Shown here piece after piece: positions 16,860-26,019 of a stretch of DNA of 60,747 bases. Location of the stretch: contig NZ_SRHZ01000007.1 in assembly GCF_004684085.1 (NCBI RefSeq), forward strand, positions 1-60,747, read 5' to 3'. Numbering within the stretch: the stretch's first letter is position 1; each line of letters begins with the position of its first letter. The translations under genes were made by a program, and so were the position numbers. The DNA is from Stenotrophomonas maltophilia (GTDB taxonomy: Bacteria > Pseudomonadota > Gammaproteobacteria > Xanthomonadales > Xanthomonadaceae). The notes beneath the pieces are model-generated. The model was not told the DNA's origin and did not search any database. It saw nothing but the letters and a program-made list of their open reading frames with translations.

Positions 16860-17735
16860 ATGGCCCAGACACCTACCGACGCCAACGTGTACTTCGTCCC
16901 GGCCCAGAGCAAGTGGCCGTTCGTCGGTTCCATCGCGATGATGGTGACGATGGTCGGCGTGGCCAGCTGGCTCAACGATGCCAGCTGGGGGCGCTGGACC
17001 TTCTACATCGGCGTGGCGATGCTGGTGCTGACCTTGTTCTGGTGGTTCAGCGACGTGGTGCGCGAATCGCAGGCCGGCAACTACAACCACCAGGTGGATG
17101 GATCATTCCGGATGGGGATGATCTGGTTCATCTTCTCCGAAGTGATGTTCTTCGGCGCCTTCTTCGGTGCGCTGTTCTACACCCGCAACCTGGGTCTGTC
17201 CTGGCTCAGTGGCGAAGGCCGCGGGGTGATGACCAACGAGCTGCTCTGGCAGGGTTATTCGGCGGGTTGGCCGACCAACGGGCCGGCAGCGATCGGCGGT
17301 GCGTTCCAGACCATCCCGGCCTGGGGCCTGCCGCTGATCAACACGTTGATCCTGCTGACCTCCGGCGTGACCCTGACCATCGCCCATCACGCGCTGAAGG
17401 CGGGCAACCGCCGCCAGCTGCTGATCTGGCTGGGCATCACTGTCGTGCTCGGCCTCGGCTTCCTGACCCTGCAGGCGGAGGAGTACATCCACGCCTACAA
17501 GGAATTGAACCTGACGCTCGGCTCGGGCATCTATGGTTCAACGTTCTTCATGCTGACCGGCTTCCACGGTGCGCACGTGCTGCTGGGCACGATCATGTTG
17601 ATCGTGATGTGGCTGCGTTCGGCCAAGGGGCACTTCACCCGCGACAACCATTTCGGTTTCGAAGCCGCCGCGTGGTACTGGCACTTCGTCGACGTGGTGT
17701 GGCTGATGCTCTTCATGTTCGTCTACGTGCTTTGA
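16860..17735 (+). CDS. coxC: Cytochrome c oxidase subunit III
   Basis: 291 residues from MAQTPTDANVYFVPAQ, with seven transmembrane helices. Diagnostic stretches are IWFIFSEVMFFGAFFGALFY, QAEEYIHAYKELNL, LTGFHGAHVLLGT and the C-terminal AAWYWHFVDVVWLMLF. Subunit III stabilises proton uptake by subunit I. It ends the structural part of the oxidase operon and is followed, on the opposite strand, by a DUF2909-like gene only 20 bases away. Confidence 0.97.
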   Translation: MAQTPTDANVYFVPAQSKWPFVGSIAMMVTMVGVASWLNDASWGRWTFYIGVAMLVLTLFWWFSDVVRESQAGNYNHQVDGSFRMGMIWFIFSEVMFFGAFFGALFYTRNLGLSWLSGEGRGVMTNELLWQGYSAGWPTNGPAAIGGAFQTIPAWGLPLINTLILLTSGVTLTIAHHALKAGNRRQLLIWLGITVVLGLGFLTLQAEEYIHAYKELNLTLGSGIYGSTFFMLTGFHGAHVLLGTIMLIVMWLRSAKGHFTRDNHFGFEAAAWYWHFVDVVWLMLFMFVYVL

Positions 17736-17755
17736 CCACGCACGCATCGGTGGCC

Positions 17756-17974
17756 TCAGCCGCCGATGCCGTGCGGTTTGATCCAGCCCATGTAGATGCT
17801 CACGATCACCAGTACGATCAAGGCCACCGACACCCCGATGCGGCGTGTCAGTGCGTTGACCGTGCGCTTGGTCTGGCCGCGGTCGACCAGCAGGTAATAC
17901 AGGCCGGCGCCCAGGTTCCAGACGATGACGATCAGAAACGCGATTACCAGCAGGGTCTTCAGCGAATCACTCAT
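17756..17974 (-). CDS. Small twin-transmembrane protein, DUF2909-like
   Basis: 72 residues from MSDSLKTLLV, with two hydrophobic helices (about 6-29 and 46-64) joined by a basic loop (DRGQTKRTVNALTRR). The size and layout match the DUF2909 twin-transmembrane family. In Pseudomonas such a gene occupies the same place, opposite to the oxidase genes between coxC and the SURF1 gene. The function is unknown. The longer upstream frame reads antisense through the SURF1 gene and is rejected. Confidence 0.82.
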   Translation of the reverse strand: MSDSLKTLLVIAFLIVIVWNLGAGLYYLLVDRGQTKRTVNALTRRIGVSVALIVLVIVSIYMGWIKPHGIGG

Positions 17975-18031
17975 GCGCGGCTCGAGGGCAGGGTGGATGT
18001 GCCTATCTGACCGCGTTTGCGCGGACTTGTC

Positions 18032-18748
18032 ATGATGCGCCAGCACACGCGCCTGATCGGATGGCTGTTGGCGCTGCTGGCGATGGCCGCGTTCACTGCA
18101 TTGGGGCTGTGGCAGTTGCAGCGCATGCATGCCAAACAGGCAATGTTGGATGCACAAGGTCCAGCTGCGGCGCAGGTGATGACGTTGGCGCAGGCGCTGG
18201 CGGCTCCCGGCGCATTGCACGGCGTGGCCGACCATGGTCGTTTCCTGCCCGGCGTGGTGCTGCTGGACAACCAGACCCGGCATGGCCGCGCTGGAGTGAA
18301 GATCTACCGCCCGTTCCGCAGTGACGAGGGCCGCGTGCTGCTGGTCGATCTAGGCTGGCGCGCGCTGCCGCCGGATCGCACCCTGCCGGATGTGCCGGCA
18401 CCACCTTCGCCGGTGGCGGTGCGCGGGCTGCTGGCGCCACCACCGTCGGCCGGGCTGGCACTGGGCCCGGCGTTCTCCGCTACCGGGGAGGCCGGGCGCT
18501 GGCTGGCCAGCCGCTTGCCCGCCGAGGGCCTGGCGTCAGCACTGGGATTGCCCGCACTGCCCGAGCGGGTGCTGCGACTGGATCCGGCGCTGCCGTTCGG
18601 TGACGAGCGCGACCTGGACCTGTTGCCGAACACGCTGCCGCCGCAGCGCCACCTGGGCTACGCCGTGCAGTGGTTCGGGCTGGCCCTGACCGTGCTGGTG
18701 GTGGCGCTGGTGCTGGAGCGGCGCCGGAGGCGCGTGATTACCCGGTAG
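18032..18748 (+). CDS. SURF1-family oxidase assembly protein
   Basis: 238 residues from the first of two adjacent ATGs. Two transmembrane helices, one at each end (about 10-30 and 212-232), flank a periplasmic domain. Family hallmarks are GLWQLQRMHAKQAML after the first helix, VLLDNQTRHGRAG, VLVDLGWRALPPDR, and GYAVQWFGLALTVLV in the last helix. SURF1 proteins help insert heme a into CoxA. The gene's TAG stop comes from the GTAG head of the following repeat. Confidence 0.93.
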   Translation: MMRQHTRLIGWLLALLAMAAFTALGLWQLQRMHAKQAMLDAQGPAAAQVMTLAQALAAPGALHGVADHGRFLPGVVLLDNQTRHGRAGVKIYRPFRSDEGRVLLVDLGWRALPPDRTLPDVPAPPSPVAVRGLLAPPPSAGLALGPAFSATGEAGRWLASRLPAEGLASALGLPALPERVLRLDPALPFGDERDLDLLPNTLPPQRHLGYAVQWFGLALTVLVVALVLERRRRRVITR

Positions 18749-18768
18749 TGCCGGCCGCTGGCCGGCAT
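18745..18768 (+). repeat. SMAG element supplying the SURF1 stop codon
   Basis: GTAG head and GCCGGCC/GGCCGGC arms. TAG at 18746-18748 is the stop codon of the SURF1 gene, and the next gene starts 22 bases after the element. Confidence 0.85.
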
Positions 18769-18789
18769 CCCTTACCCAACCATGAGAAA

Positions 18790-19368
18790 ATGCCCCGCAT
18801 GAACACTGCTACGTCCCCGCAGGCGCGCGGCTCCGGCCGCCGGACCCTGGTGCTGCTGTTTGCCGTGTTCTTCGGGGCGATGGCGCTGGCCGCCGTGCTG
18901 CGCTTCACCGGCTGGCAGCCGACCGGGCACCGCAATGCGGGCCAGTTGCTGAAGCCGCCGGTGGATCTGCGCCAACAGGCGCCGACCCTGGCCAGCGGCC
19001 AGCCCTACGCCTGGAACCCCGAGGCCCGTACCTGGCGTCTGCTGGTGGCACCGGCCGGCGCCTGTGACGCGCAGTGCGTCACTTTGTCGCAGGGACTGGG
19101 CAAGGTGTGGCAGCTGTTCGGCCATAACGCCGATAATGTCGAGATTCTGTGGCTGGGAACGCCACCGGCGTCGATCGCCTCGCTGCCCGCGTTGCGGCCG
19201 CTGGCTCCGTCGCCAGCCCTGCGCGCGGCGCTGCCTGGCGTCGATGATCCGGCGGGATTGCCGGTCTACGTGATCGATCCGAACGGCTTCGTGATCATGC
19301 GTCATGCCCCGGGCACCGACCTGGGTGGCCTGCGCAAGGACATGGCCACGTTGCTGAAACTGAAGTGA
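18790..19368 (+). CDS. Sco-like membrane-anchored protein of the oxidase operon
   Basis: 192 residues from MPRMNTATS; an ATG nine bases later is equally possible. One N-terminal transmembrane helix (about 20-42) is followed by a periplasmic domain that looks like a reduced thioredoxin/Sco fold. A CxxxC pair (GACDAQCVTL, about residues 91-98) sits where Sco proteins have their copper- or disulfide-handling cysteines. DPNGFVIMRHAPG near the C-terminus resembles the Sco/thioredoxin DPxG strand. Pseudomonas has an unnamed gene at the same operon position. No separate Sco gene follows cyoE here, so this protein may serve in CuA maturation; that is an inference. Confidence 0.75.
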   Translation: MPRMNTATSPQARGSGRRTLVLLFAVFFGAMALAAVLRFTGWQPTGHRNAGQLLKPPVDLRQQAPTLASGQPYAWNPEARTWRLLVAPAGACDAQCVTLSQGLGKVWQLFGHNADNVEILWLGTPPASIASLPALRPLAPSPALRAALPGVDDPAGLPVYVIDPNGFVIMRHAPGTDLGGLRKDMATLLKLK

Positions 19369-19378
19369 GTCCCGTTTG

Positions 19379-20542
19379 ATGAGCCTTTCCGCGCGTCCGG
19401 CGCTGCACCGCAATTTCCACCGCCTGGCGTGGTTCGCCATGATCATGACCGCGAGCACGATCATGTTCGGTGCCTTCGTGCGCCTGTCCGATGCCGGGCT
19501 GAGCTGCCCGGACTGGCCGACCTGCTATGGGCAGGCCACCTGGCCGCAGCACGTGGAAGAGACCATTGGCCACCCGGCAACCGACATCCGTCCGCTGGAA
19601 ACCCACAAGGCCTGGCGTGAGCAGGTGCACCGCTTCCTGGCTGGCGCGCTGGGCATCGAGATCCTGACCCTGGCGCTGCTGGCCACGCGCAAGCGACGCT
19701 TCGGAAGCACGGCGGTGGTGACCGCCTGCGTACTGGTGGCCGCCGGCATACCGCTGTACATGATGGGCTGGCATGGCACGGCCAGCGTGCTGGCGTTGAT
19801 TGGCGAGGCGATCCTGCTGATCGCCGCACTGCGCTGGAGCAACATCGACCTGGCGCGCGCTGCACTGCTGACCCTGGCGGTGGTGATCTTCCAGGCCCTG
19901 CTGGGCATGTGGACGGTGACCTTGCTGCTCAAGCCGGTGGTGGTGATGGGGCATCTGCTGGGCGGCATGCTGATGTTCGGCCTGCTGGTGTGGATGGCCT
20001 GGCGCGCAACGCACATGCCGATCACCCTGGCCGAAGCGCCGAAGCTGAAGTGGCTGCTGCGCATCGGCGTGGCCGTGCTGGTCACCCAGATCGCACTGGG
20101 TGGTTGGGTCAGCGCCAACTACGCGGCGCTGGCCTGCGGCGGCGGCAGCGCCTCGCTGGACAACTTCCCGCGTTGCGCGAACCAATGGTGGCCGCAGCAC
20201 AATTTCGTCGAGGGTTTCACCCTGTGGCGCGGCATCGGCGTGGACTACGAAGGGGGCGTGCTGGATGGCGCCTCGCGTATCGCCATCCAGATGGCGCACC
20301 GCATGTTCGCGGTGGTGGTGGCCGTCTACCTGCTGTGGCTGGGCGTACGCCTGTTCCGGTTGCCGAGCATGCGTGGCTGGGCCAGCGCGCTGATTGCGCT
20401 GCTGCTGCTGCAGGTCACCCTCGGCATCCTCAATGTGAAGCTGGCGCTGCCGCTGGAAGTAGCGGTAGCCCACAACGGCGTGGCCGTTGCCCTGTTGTTC
20501 GTGCTGGTCAGCCTGCTGGCCCGCCTGCGTGCCCCGGACTGA
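19379..20542 (+). CDS. ctaA: Heme A synthase, COX15/CtaA family
   Basis: 387 residues from the ATG at 19379. Eight transmembrane helices. It oxidises the C8 methyl group of heme O to the formyl group of heme A. Conserved features are [23 protein letters not shown] (with the Cys pair), [14 protein letters not shown] with heme-ligand histidines, [12 protein letters not shown], and [14 protein letters not shown]. Follows the Sco-like gene by 10 bases and precedes cyoE by four, as expected for heme-A biosynthesis in one transcript. Confidence 0.96.
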   Translation: MSLSARPALHRNFHRLAWFAMIMTASTIMFGAFVRLSDAGLSCPDWPTCYGQATWPQHVEETIGHPATDIRPLETHKAWREQVHRFLAGALGIEILTLALLATRKRRFGSTAVVTACVLVAAGIPLYMMGWHGTASVLALIGEAILLIAALRWSNIDLARAALLTLAVVIFQALLGMWTVTLLLKPVVVMGHLLGGMLMFGLLVWMAWRATHMPITLAEAPKLKWLLRIGVAVLVTQIALGGWVSANYAALACGGGSASLDNFPRCANQWWPQHNFVEGFTLWRGIGVDYEGGVLDGASRIAIQMAHRMFAVVVAVYLLWLGVRLFRLPSMRGWASALIALLLLQVTLGILNVKLALPLEVAVAHNGVAVALLFVLVSLLARLRAPD

Positions 20543-20546
20543 TTCC

Positions 20547-21440
20547 ATGTTTTCCAATTACCGCCAGTACTGGGACCTGACCAAGCCCAAGGTCGTCGCC
20601 CTCATCGTTTTCACCGCCCTGGTCGGCATGGTCCTGGCCATCCCCGGCGTGCCCAGCTGGGAGCAGGTGCGCGCCGGCGTGCTCGGCTTCCTCGGCATCT
20701 GGCTGGCGGCGTCGGCCGCGGCGGCGATCAACCAGTTGCTGGATGCGCACATCGATGCGCAGATGGCGCGCACCTCGTGGCGGCCGCTGGTGGTGGGCAA
20801 GGTCAAGCCATGGCAGGTGCTGGTGTTCGCCAGCGTGTTGATCGTGTTGTCGATGGTGATCCTGGTGCTGTGGGTGAACCTGATCACCGCAGTGCTGACC
20901 TTCGCCTCGCTGATTGGTTACGCGGTGATCTACACCGTGTACCTCAAGCGCGCGACGTCGCAGAACATCGTCATCGGTGGCCTGGCTGGCGCGATGCCGC
21001 CGATGCTGGGCTGGGCGGCGGTGACCGGCATGCAGGGCTCTTCGGACTGGGCGTACTCGTCGCTGCTGGTGCTGATCATCTTCATCTGGACGCCGCCGCA
21101 CTTCTGGGCGCTGGCGATCTTCCGCCGCGAGGACTACGCCAAGGCGGAGATCCCGATGCTGCCGGTAACCCACGGCGTGGTGCACACCCGCAAGCAGATC
21201 ATGGTGTATTCGGTGGTGCTGGCACTGGTCTGCCTGCTGCCGTACCTGGTGGGCATGAGCGGTGCGTTCTACCTGGGCGGCGCGATCGTGCTCAATGCCG
21301 TGTTCCTCTGGTACGCCTGGCGCATGCTGGACCCACCGGACGAGCTGTTCTCGATGAAGATGTTCTATTACTCCATCGTCTACCTGATGGCGCTGTTCGC
21401 CTTCCTGCTGGTGGATCACTGGATCCTGCCCTGGTTGTGA
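20547..21440 (+). CDS. cyoE: Protoheme IX farnesyltransferase (heme O synthase)
   Basis: 297 residues from [18 protein letters not shown] UbiA-superfamily prenyltransferase with about nine helices. It transfers farnesyl to protoheme to give heme O, the substrate of CtaA encoded just upstream. The aspartate-rich prenyl-binding motif is [20 protein letters not shown], and the second loop contains [21 protein letters not shown]. The alternative gene name is ctaB. It is the last gene of the operon and is followed by a hairpin-forming repeat. Confidence 0.96.
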   Translation: MFSNYRQYWDLTKPKVVALIVFTALVGMVLAIPGVPSWEQVRAGVLGFLGIWLAASAAAAINQLLDAHIDAQMARTSWRPLVVGKVKPWQVLVFASVLIVLSMVILVLWVNLITAVLTFASLIGYAVIYTVYLKRATSQNIVIGGLAGAMPPMLGWAAVTGMQGSSDWAYSSLLVLIIFIWTPPHFWALAIFRREDYAKAEIPMLPVTHGVVHTRKQIMVYSVVLALVCLLPYLVGMSGAFYLGGAIVLNAVFLWYAWRMLDPPDELFSMKMFYYSIVYLMALFAFLLVDHWILPWL

Positions 21441-21445
21441 TCTCA

Positions 21446-21474
21446 GGGTCGGATCCCCGAAGGGGCTCTGACCC
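21446..21474. repeat. GGGTC inverted repeat after cyoE
   Basis: GGGTCGGATCCCC-GAA-GGGGCTCTGACCC, an imperfect hairpin six bases after the cyoE stop. A related copy lies at 25970-26010 after yqeY. It is distinct from the GTAG family and may act as a transcription terminator despite having no T run. Confidence 0.7.
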
Positions 21475-21491
21475 GGTCTGATGGTGGGAGC

Positions 21492-21630
21492 ATCCACGCA
21501 TGGCGTGGATCTACTCCGGATCACGGGCATCAGCCGAGCATGGGCTCGGCTCTAAAGTAGATCCACGCCACGCGTGGATGCCAATCCCACAGAACCCCGC
21601 GCGTTCAGTAGATCCACGCCATGCGTGGAT
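21492..21630. repeat. Cluster of four SMAG elements
   Basis: Four palindromes fill the space between the convergent cyoE and symporter genes: 21492-21514 (inverted), 21532-21554 (inverted, degenerate CTAA end), 21557-21579 and 21608-21630 (both GTAG-first). Three belong to the ATCCACGC subfamily and one to the AGCCGAGC subfamily. Confidence 0.85.
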
Positions 21631-21644
21631 GATTTCCCAACGGG

Positions 21645-22616
21645 TCAGGGCTTGCGCCGCGCATACCGCTGCGCGATCACGCCGCAGACGATCAACTGGA
21701 TCTGGTGGTAGATCATCACCGGCAGCACGATGGCGCCGAGACTGCCGCCAGCGAACAGCACCTTGGCGATCGGCACGCCTGTGGCCAGGCTCTTCTTCGA
21801 GCCGCAGAACACGATGGCGATTTCATCTTCGCGGTTGAAGCGCAGGCGGCGGGCGATGAAGGTGATCAGCGGCATGGCGATGCCGAGGAGCACGGCAGCC
21901 ACCACCGCGACCGCGAACAGCGACAGCAGTGGCGTCTTGCTCCACAGCCCTTCTGTCACGGCTTCGCCGAATGCGGAATACACCACCAGCAGGATGGTGG
22001 CCTGGTCCGTATAGCGCAGCAGCGCGCGCTGCTTCTCCACCCAGCCGGCAATCCACGGCCGCAGCAGGTGACCGGCCACGAACGGCACCAGCAGTTGCAG
22101 CATGATGCCGCCGATCGCATGCAGCGGGTCGTGCACGCCGCCGGAGGTGCCGGCCAGCGCGGTCAGCAGCAAAGGGGTCAGGAACACGCCAAGGATGCTC
22201 GACAGCGAGGCACTGCACACCGCAGCGGGCACGTTGCCGCCCGCCATCGAGGTGAACGCGATGGACGACTGCACGGTGGACGGCAGGGTGCACAGGAACA
22301 GCACGCCCAGGTACAGCTCCGGGGTCAGCAGCCAGCCCGACAGCGGCTTGAACAGCAGGCCCAGCAGCGGGAACAGGATGAAGGTGCAGGCCAGGATGGT
22401 CAGGTGCAGCCGCCAGTGCAGCATGCCGCCGATGATCGACTCGCGTGGCAGGCGCGCGCCGTGCAGGAAGAACAGTGCGGCGATGGCGACGGTGGTGACA
22501 TCGTCGAGCACCAGGGCCGCGGCACCTTTCATCGGCAGCAGCGAGGCCAGGCCGACGGTGCACAGCAGGGCGAGGGTGAAGTTGTCCGGTCGCAGGCGCG
22601 ACCACCAGCGGGTCAT
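21645..22616 (-). CDS. Bile acid:sodium symporter family transporter
   Basis: 323 residues with nine or ten hydrophobic helices. It has the layout of the SBF-like (YfeH-type) branch of the bile acid:Na+ symporter superfamily. Visible signatures are LFFLHGARLPRE after the first helices, LCTLPSTVQSSIAFTSMAGGNVPAAVCSA split over two helices (the Na+-binding region), and IVFCGSKKSLATGVPIAKV near the C-terminus. Probably imports or exports an organic anion; the substrate is unknown. The preceding phosphatase gene ends 28 bases upstream, so the two may share a transcript. Confidence 0.88.
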   Translation of the reverse strand: MTRWWSRLRPDNFTLALLCTVGLASLLPMKGAAALVLDDVTTVAIAALFFLHGARLPRESIIGGMLHWRLHLTILACTFILFPLLGLLFKPLSGWLLTPELYLGVLFLCTLPSTVQSSIAFTSMAGGNVPAAVCSASLSSILGVFLTPLLLTALAGTSGGVHDPLHAIGGIMLQLLVPFVAGHLLRPWIAGWVEKQRALLRYTDQATILLVVYSAFGEAVTEGLWSKTPLLSLFAVAVVAAVLLGIAMPLITFIARRLRFNREDEIAIVFCGSKKSLATGVPIAKVLFAGGSLGAIVLPVMIYHQIQLIVCGVIAQRYARRKP

Positions 22617-22644
22617 GGTGGGCAGGGTCCTTGGGGCGGAGGGA

Positions 22645-23145
22645 TCAGGGCGAAGCGGCTGGCGTGGCCAGGCGCTGGCGGGTAGCGGCTTCCAGCGACT
22701 TCAGGCCGGCTCGCTGGCCGAGCTGCAGCGCCTGCTCGGCGCTGGCGTGTTCGTAACGTGCATTGACCAGGCCGAGCACGGCACCGGCGCGATTGCCGGA
22801 CGCACAGTGCAGCAGCACCGGTCCCTGGCTCTGCTGCAGGGCCTGGTGCACGGCGCGGATATTGGCCGCGTCCAGGCCGTCGGCACCGGCCACCGGAATG
22901 CGTACATAGCGCAGGCCCAGTGATTCGGCCACATGGGTTTCGTCGAAACCGCGATCCTCGTCGGGCTGGCGCAGGTCGATCACCGTGTGCACGCCCTGCG
23001 CGGCCAAGGCCTGCAGCTGCGCAGCACTGGGCTGGCCGCCGGCGTACAGGCCGGGGCGGACTTCAGGCAGGGCCGGATCTTCAGCCCAGGCCGTCAGTGG
23101 CAGGCAGAGCGACAACAACAGCAGGCAGGTCAGGCGCAGCAGCAT
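22645..23145 (-). CDS. Periplasmic dual-specificity-type phosphatase (DUF442-like)
   Basis: 166 residues with GGAGAG before the ATG and a signal peptide ending LPLTAWA. The body matches the small tyrosine-phosphatase/beta-lactamase-hydrolase-like (DUF442) fold: PGLYAGGQPSAAQLQALAAQG at the start, TVIDLRQPDE, then the P-loop HCASGNRAG fitting HCX5R with an intact Cys and Arg. Its location in the periplasm is inferred from the signal. The substrate is unknown. Confidence 0.85.
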   Translation of the reverse strand: MLLRLTCLLLLSLCLPLTAWAEDPALPEVRPGLYAGGQPSAAQLQALAAQGVHTVIDLRQPDEDRGFDETHVAESLGLRYVRIPVAGADGLDAANIRAVHQALQQSQGPVLLHCASGNRAGAVLGLVNARYEHASAEQALQLGQRAGLKSLEAATRQRLATPAASP

Positions 23146-23171
23146 GGTCTCTCCGTGAAATCGTTCTGCCG

Positions 23172-24911
23172 CTACAGGCGCAGTCCGGCGCGTGCCTTCA
23201 GCAGTTCGCGCAGTTCGTATTTGTCAGTATCGTCCAGACCCTGCTGGCGCTGCTTTGCCAACAACTCTTCCAGACGTTGCACCAGCAGCTGTTTTTCCAG
23301 CTGGGCGACGGCATCATGCAGTTCCTGGGTCCACATCGCGTCGTCGCCGGGCATCGTCTGCGCGGCAAGCGTGTGCAGTGACGCCTGCTCTTCACGCCCG
23401 TCGAAATGCTCCAGCAGGGCGCCGGTGCTGATGTCCGGACGCTGCTCGACCAGGCCCAGCAGCTCCAGCAGCAACTCCACGCCAGGCAGGCGCAGGCCCT
23501 GGAAGTGGTGCTTGCCGCCCAGGGTCAGGGCCAGTGACGGCTGCTGCAGCAGCACGGCGATCGCGCCGCGCACCAGGCTGCGCTTGGCCACCGGTTGGAT
23601 CGTGCGTGCCGGTTGCCGCTGAGGCATCGGAGCGCGCGCGGACTGGGCGCCGCCGCCGAGCCCGGTCAGCTGCCCCAGCTGCTGTTTCATCAGGTCGCCA
23701 AATGCGCCGTCGGGAATCTGCGCCAGCATCGGTTTGGCGCGCTCGGCCAGGCGCGCCTTGCCGTCCAGCGTGCCCAGGTTGATCTCGCGGGTCAGTTCGT
23801 CGAAGAAGAACTGCGACAGCGGCGTGGCCTGCTTCAAACGTTCGTCGAACGCCTCGGCGCCTTCCTTGCGCACGATGCTGTCCGGGTCTTCGCCATCGGG
23901 CAGGAACAGGAAGAACGCCTGGCGGCCATCCTTCATGCGCGGCAGCACCGACTCCAGCGCCTTCCAGCCGGCACGGCGGCCGGCGGCGTCGCCGTCGAAG
24001 CAGAAGAACACGTCGGGCGCGTTGCGGAACAGCAGCTCGGCATGGTCCGGCGTGGTCGCCGTGCCCAGCGTGGCCACCGCCTGGGTGACACCGAACTGGA
24101 ACAGCGAGACCACGTCCATGTAGCCCTCGACCACGATCAGCCGCTCGATCTTCTGGTTGGCCTGGCGCACCTGCCACAGGCCGTACAGTTCGCGGCCTTT
24201 GTGGAACAGCGCGGTCTCGGGCGAGTTGAGGTATTTGGGGCCGTCGTCCTTCTCGAACACACGGCCGCCGAAGGCGATCACCCGGCCACGGCGGTCGAAG
24301 ATCGGGAACATCACCCGGTCGCGGAACTTGTCGTAGACGTGGCCGCGGTCGTTCTTGGAGAACAGGCCGGCGCGGTCGAGCAGCTTCATGCGCCGCTCGT
24401 CCTTGCCCAGCGCATCGCGCAGGCCGCTGTAACCATCCGGTGCATAGCCGATCTGGAAGCGCGCGCGGTTTTCTTCGTCCACGCCACGCCCATCGAGATA
24501 GCTGCGTGCCTTCTCGCTGCCCTCCAGGTTCTTCTGGAAGAACTTGGTGGCTGCGTCCAGCGCCGAATACAGCTCGCGGCTGTCGTCCTGCTGCTGGGGG
24601 CTGCGCGGGTTCTCGCTGCGCGGCACTTCCATGCCCGCGCGCTTGGCCAGTTCATCCACCGCGTCGAGGAATTCGAGGCGGTCGTAGTTCATCAGGAAGC
24701 TGATGGCGGTGCCGTGTGCGCCGCAGCCGAAGCAGTGATAGAACTGCTTGGTGGGCGAGACCGTGAACGAGGCCGAGCGCTCGTCATGGAACGGGCAGCG
24801 CGCGGCGTATTCCTTGCCCTGTCGTTTCAGCGGCACGCGGCTGCCCACCACCTCGACGATGTCGGAGCGGGCCAGCAGGTCGTCGATGAAAGCGTCGGGG
24901 ATACGGGCCAT
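23172..24911 (-). CDS. dnaG: DNA primase
   Basis: 579 residues from MARIPDAF; a TTG six bases upstream is less likely. The N-terminal CHC2 zinc-binding domain contains CPFHDERSASFTV and YHCFGCGAHG (residues about 37-66). The TOPRIM catalytic core follows, with VEGYMDVVSLFQFG (catalytic Glu) and FCFDGDAAGRRAG (metal-binding Asp pair). The C-terminal helicase-binding domain (about 440-579) is the least conserved part. Part of the macromolecular-synthesis neighbourhood rpsU-yqeY-dnaG, here with a yihY gene inserted between yqeY and dnaG. rpoD is not in the window. Confidence 0.97.
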   Translation of the reverse strand: MARIPDAFIDDLLARSDIVEVVGSRVPLKRQGKEYAARCPFHDERSASFTVSPTKQFYHCFGCGAHGTAISFLMNYDRLEFLDAVDELAKRAGMEVPRSENPRSPQQQDDSRELYSALDAATKFFQKNLEGSEKARSYLDGRGVDEENRARFQIGYAPDGYSGLRDALGKDERRMKLLDRAGLFSKNDRGHVYDKFRDRVMFPIFDRRGRVIAFGGRVFEKDDGPKYLNSPETALFHKGRELYGLWQVRQANQKIERLIVVEGYMDVVSLFQFGVTQAVATLGTATTPDHAELLFRNAPDVFFCFDGDAAGRRAGWKALESVLPRMKDGRQAFFLFLPDGEDPDSIVRKEGAEAFDERLKQATPLSQFFFDELTREINLGTLDGKARLAERAKPMLAQIPDGAFGDLMKQQLGQLTGLGGGAQSARAPMPQRQPARTIQPVAKRSLVRGAIAVLLQQPSLALTLGGKHHFQGLRLPGVELLLELLGLVEQRPDISTGALLEHFDGREEQASLHTLAAQTMPGDDAMWTQELHDAVAQLEKQLLVQRLEELLAKQRQQGLDDTDKYELRELLKARAGLRL

Positions 24912-24971
24912 GGGCAACAGAACGGGGCGCGGCCGCCAGGGCGCGCTGCGGGGGCGGCAGGTTCCCCTAGT

Positions 24972-25916
24972 TTACTCGCTGGCGATGCCGGGGCTGGCCT
25001 GTTCGCCGTCAACCCCGGCTCTGGCCAGCTGCGCCCGTGCATGCTGGCGTTCGTCGATCACCGCAGTCATCAATGCACCGACGAAGAACACGGCGGTGGC
25101 GTAGTAGATCCAGACCAGCGCGATCACCAGTGCGCCCATTGAACCATACGCACTGCCCGGCGCCACGGTGGCGATGTAGACGCCAATCCCGTAGCGGCCC
25201 AGGGTGAACAGCACCGAGGTGATCGCACCGCCGATGAAGGCCTGGCGCCAGGCCACGCGACGGTCCGGCAGGTAGTGGTAGAGGAAGGCGAAGGCCAGTG
25301 TGTAGAGCAGCAGCGAGGTCAGGTAACCGATCGCTGGCAGTACCGAGGGCAGCTGCGCGAACACCACCTGCAGTGCGGTGGTGGCGGTCATTGACAGGAT
25401 CAGCAGGAAGCCCAGTGCCAGCACTACGCCAAACGAAAACACACGCTTGCGCAGCCAGGCCTTGATGCCTTCCAGGCGCTGGCCGCTGGTGTGGAAGATC
25501 CGGTTCAGCGCGTTCTGCAGCTGGGCGAACACCGCGGTGGCGCCGACGAACAGCAGCAGCGTGCTCCACAGCCCGGCCAATGAACCGACGCTGGGCTGGC
25601 TGTTGGCGTTGTGCAGCACGGTGTCGGCGACGCTGGCCACGCTGCTGCCGGCCACCGAACCGATCTGGCTGATCAGCGTCTGCTGCGCCGGTGGGTACAG
25701 CGAGGCGGTCAGCCACAGCAGCAGCACCAGCAGCGGTGCCATCGACAGCAGGGCGTAGAAGGAGACCGAAGCGGCCTGGGTCAGCACGTCGATTTCGACG
25801 AAGCGCTTGGCCACCGCCATCGGGAAGCTGTCCTGCAGGCGATCAGCGTAGTGGCGAAGGCGTGCGGGGATGCCGTGGGGACGCGTGTCGGCGGGGGAGT
25901 GCGGTTGCTCGACCAT
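24972..25916 (-). CDS. YihY/BrkB-family inner-membrane protein
   Basis: 314 residues, with about six transmembrane helices and hydrophilic ends. Family features are the N-terminal LTQAASVSFYALLSMAPLL, ALNRIFHTSGQRLEGIKAWLRKR, and the later FLYHYLPDRRVAWRQAFIGG and GSMGALVIALVWIYYATAVFF. The family was once thought to be RNase BN but is now regarded as a membrane protein of unclear role. It is located between dnaG and yqeY on the same strand. Confidence 0.9.
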   Translation of the reverse strand: MVEQPHSPADTRPHGIPARLRHYADRLQDSFPMAVAKRFVEIDVLTQAASVSFYALLSMAPLLVLLLWLTASLYPPAQQTLISQIGSVAGSSVASVADTVLHNANSQPSVGSLAGLWSTLLLFVGATAVFAQLQNALNRIFHTSGQRLEGIKAWLRKRVFSFGVVLALGFLLILSMTATTALQVVFAQLPSVLPAIGYLTSLLLYTLAFAFLYHYLPDRRVAWRQAFIGGAITSVLFTLGRYGIGVYIATVAPGSAYGSMGALVIALVWIYYATAVFFVGALMTAVIDERQHARAQLARAGVDGEQASPGIASE

Positions 25917-25969
25917 GGAGATGTTGTAGCAGCCGGAGGTCGAAGGTGCGGTGAAGCGGGTGCATCAAT

Positions 25970-26010
25970 GGGGTCAGAGCCCTTCCGCGATGCGAAAGGG
26001 ATCCGACCCC
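25970..26010. repeat. GGGGTC inverted repeat after yqeY
   Basis: GGGGTCAGAGCCCTTTC-like left arm and GAAAGGGATCCGACCCC right arm. This is a relative of the element at 21446-21474. It lies nine bases after the yqeY stop codon and may end that transcript. Confidence 0.7.
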
Positions 26011-26019
26011 GGTAATGGC

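Noticed and set aside
21492..21630. Regularly spaced palindromes that resemble a small CRISPR array
   Set aside because: The units are 23-base GTAG palindromes in mixed orientation and of two subfamilies, spacing is irregular, and there are no cas genes.
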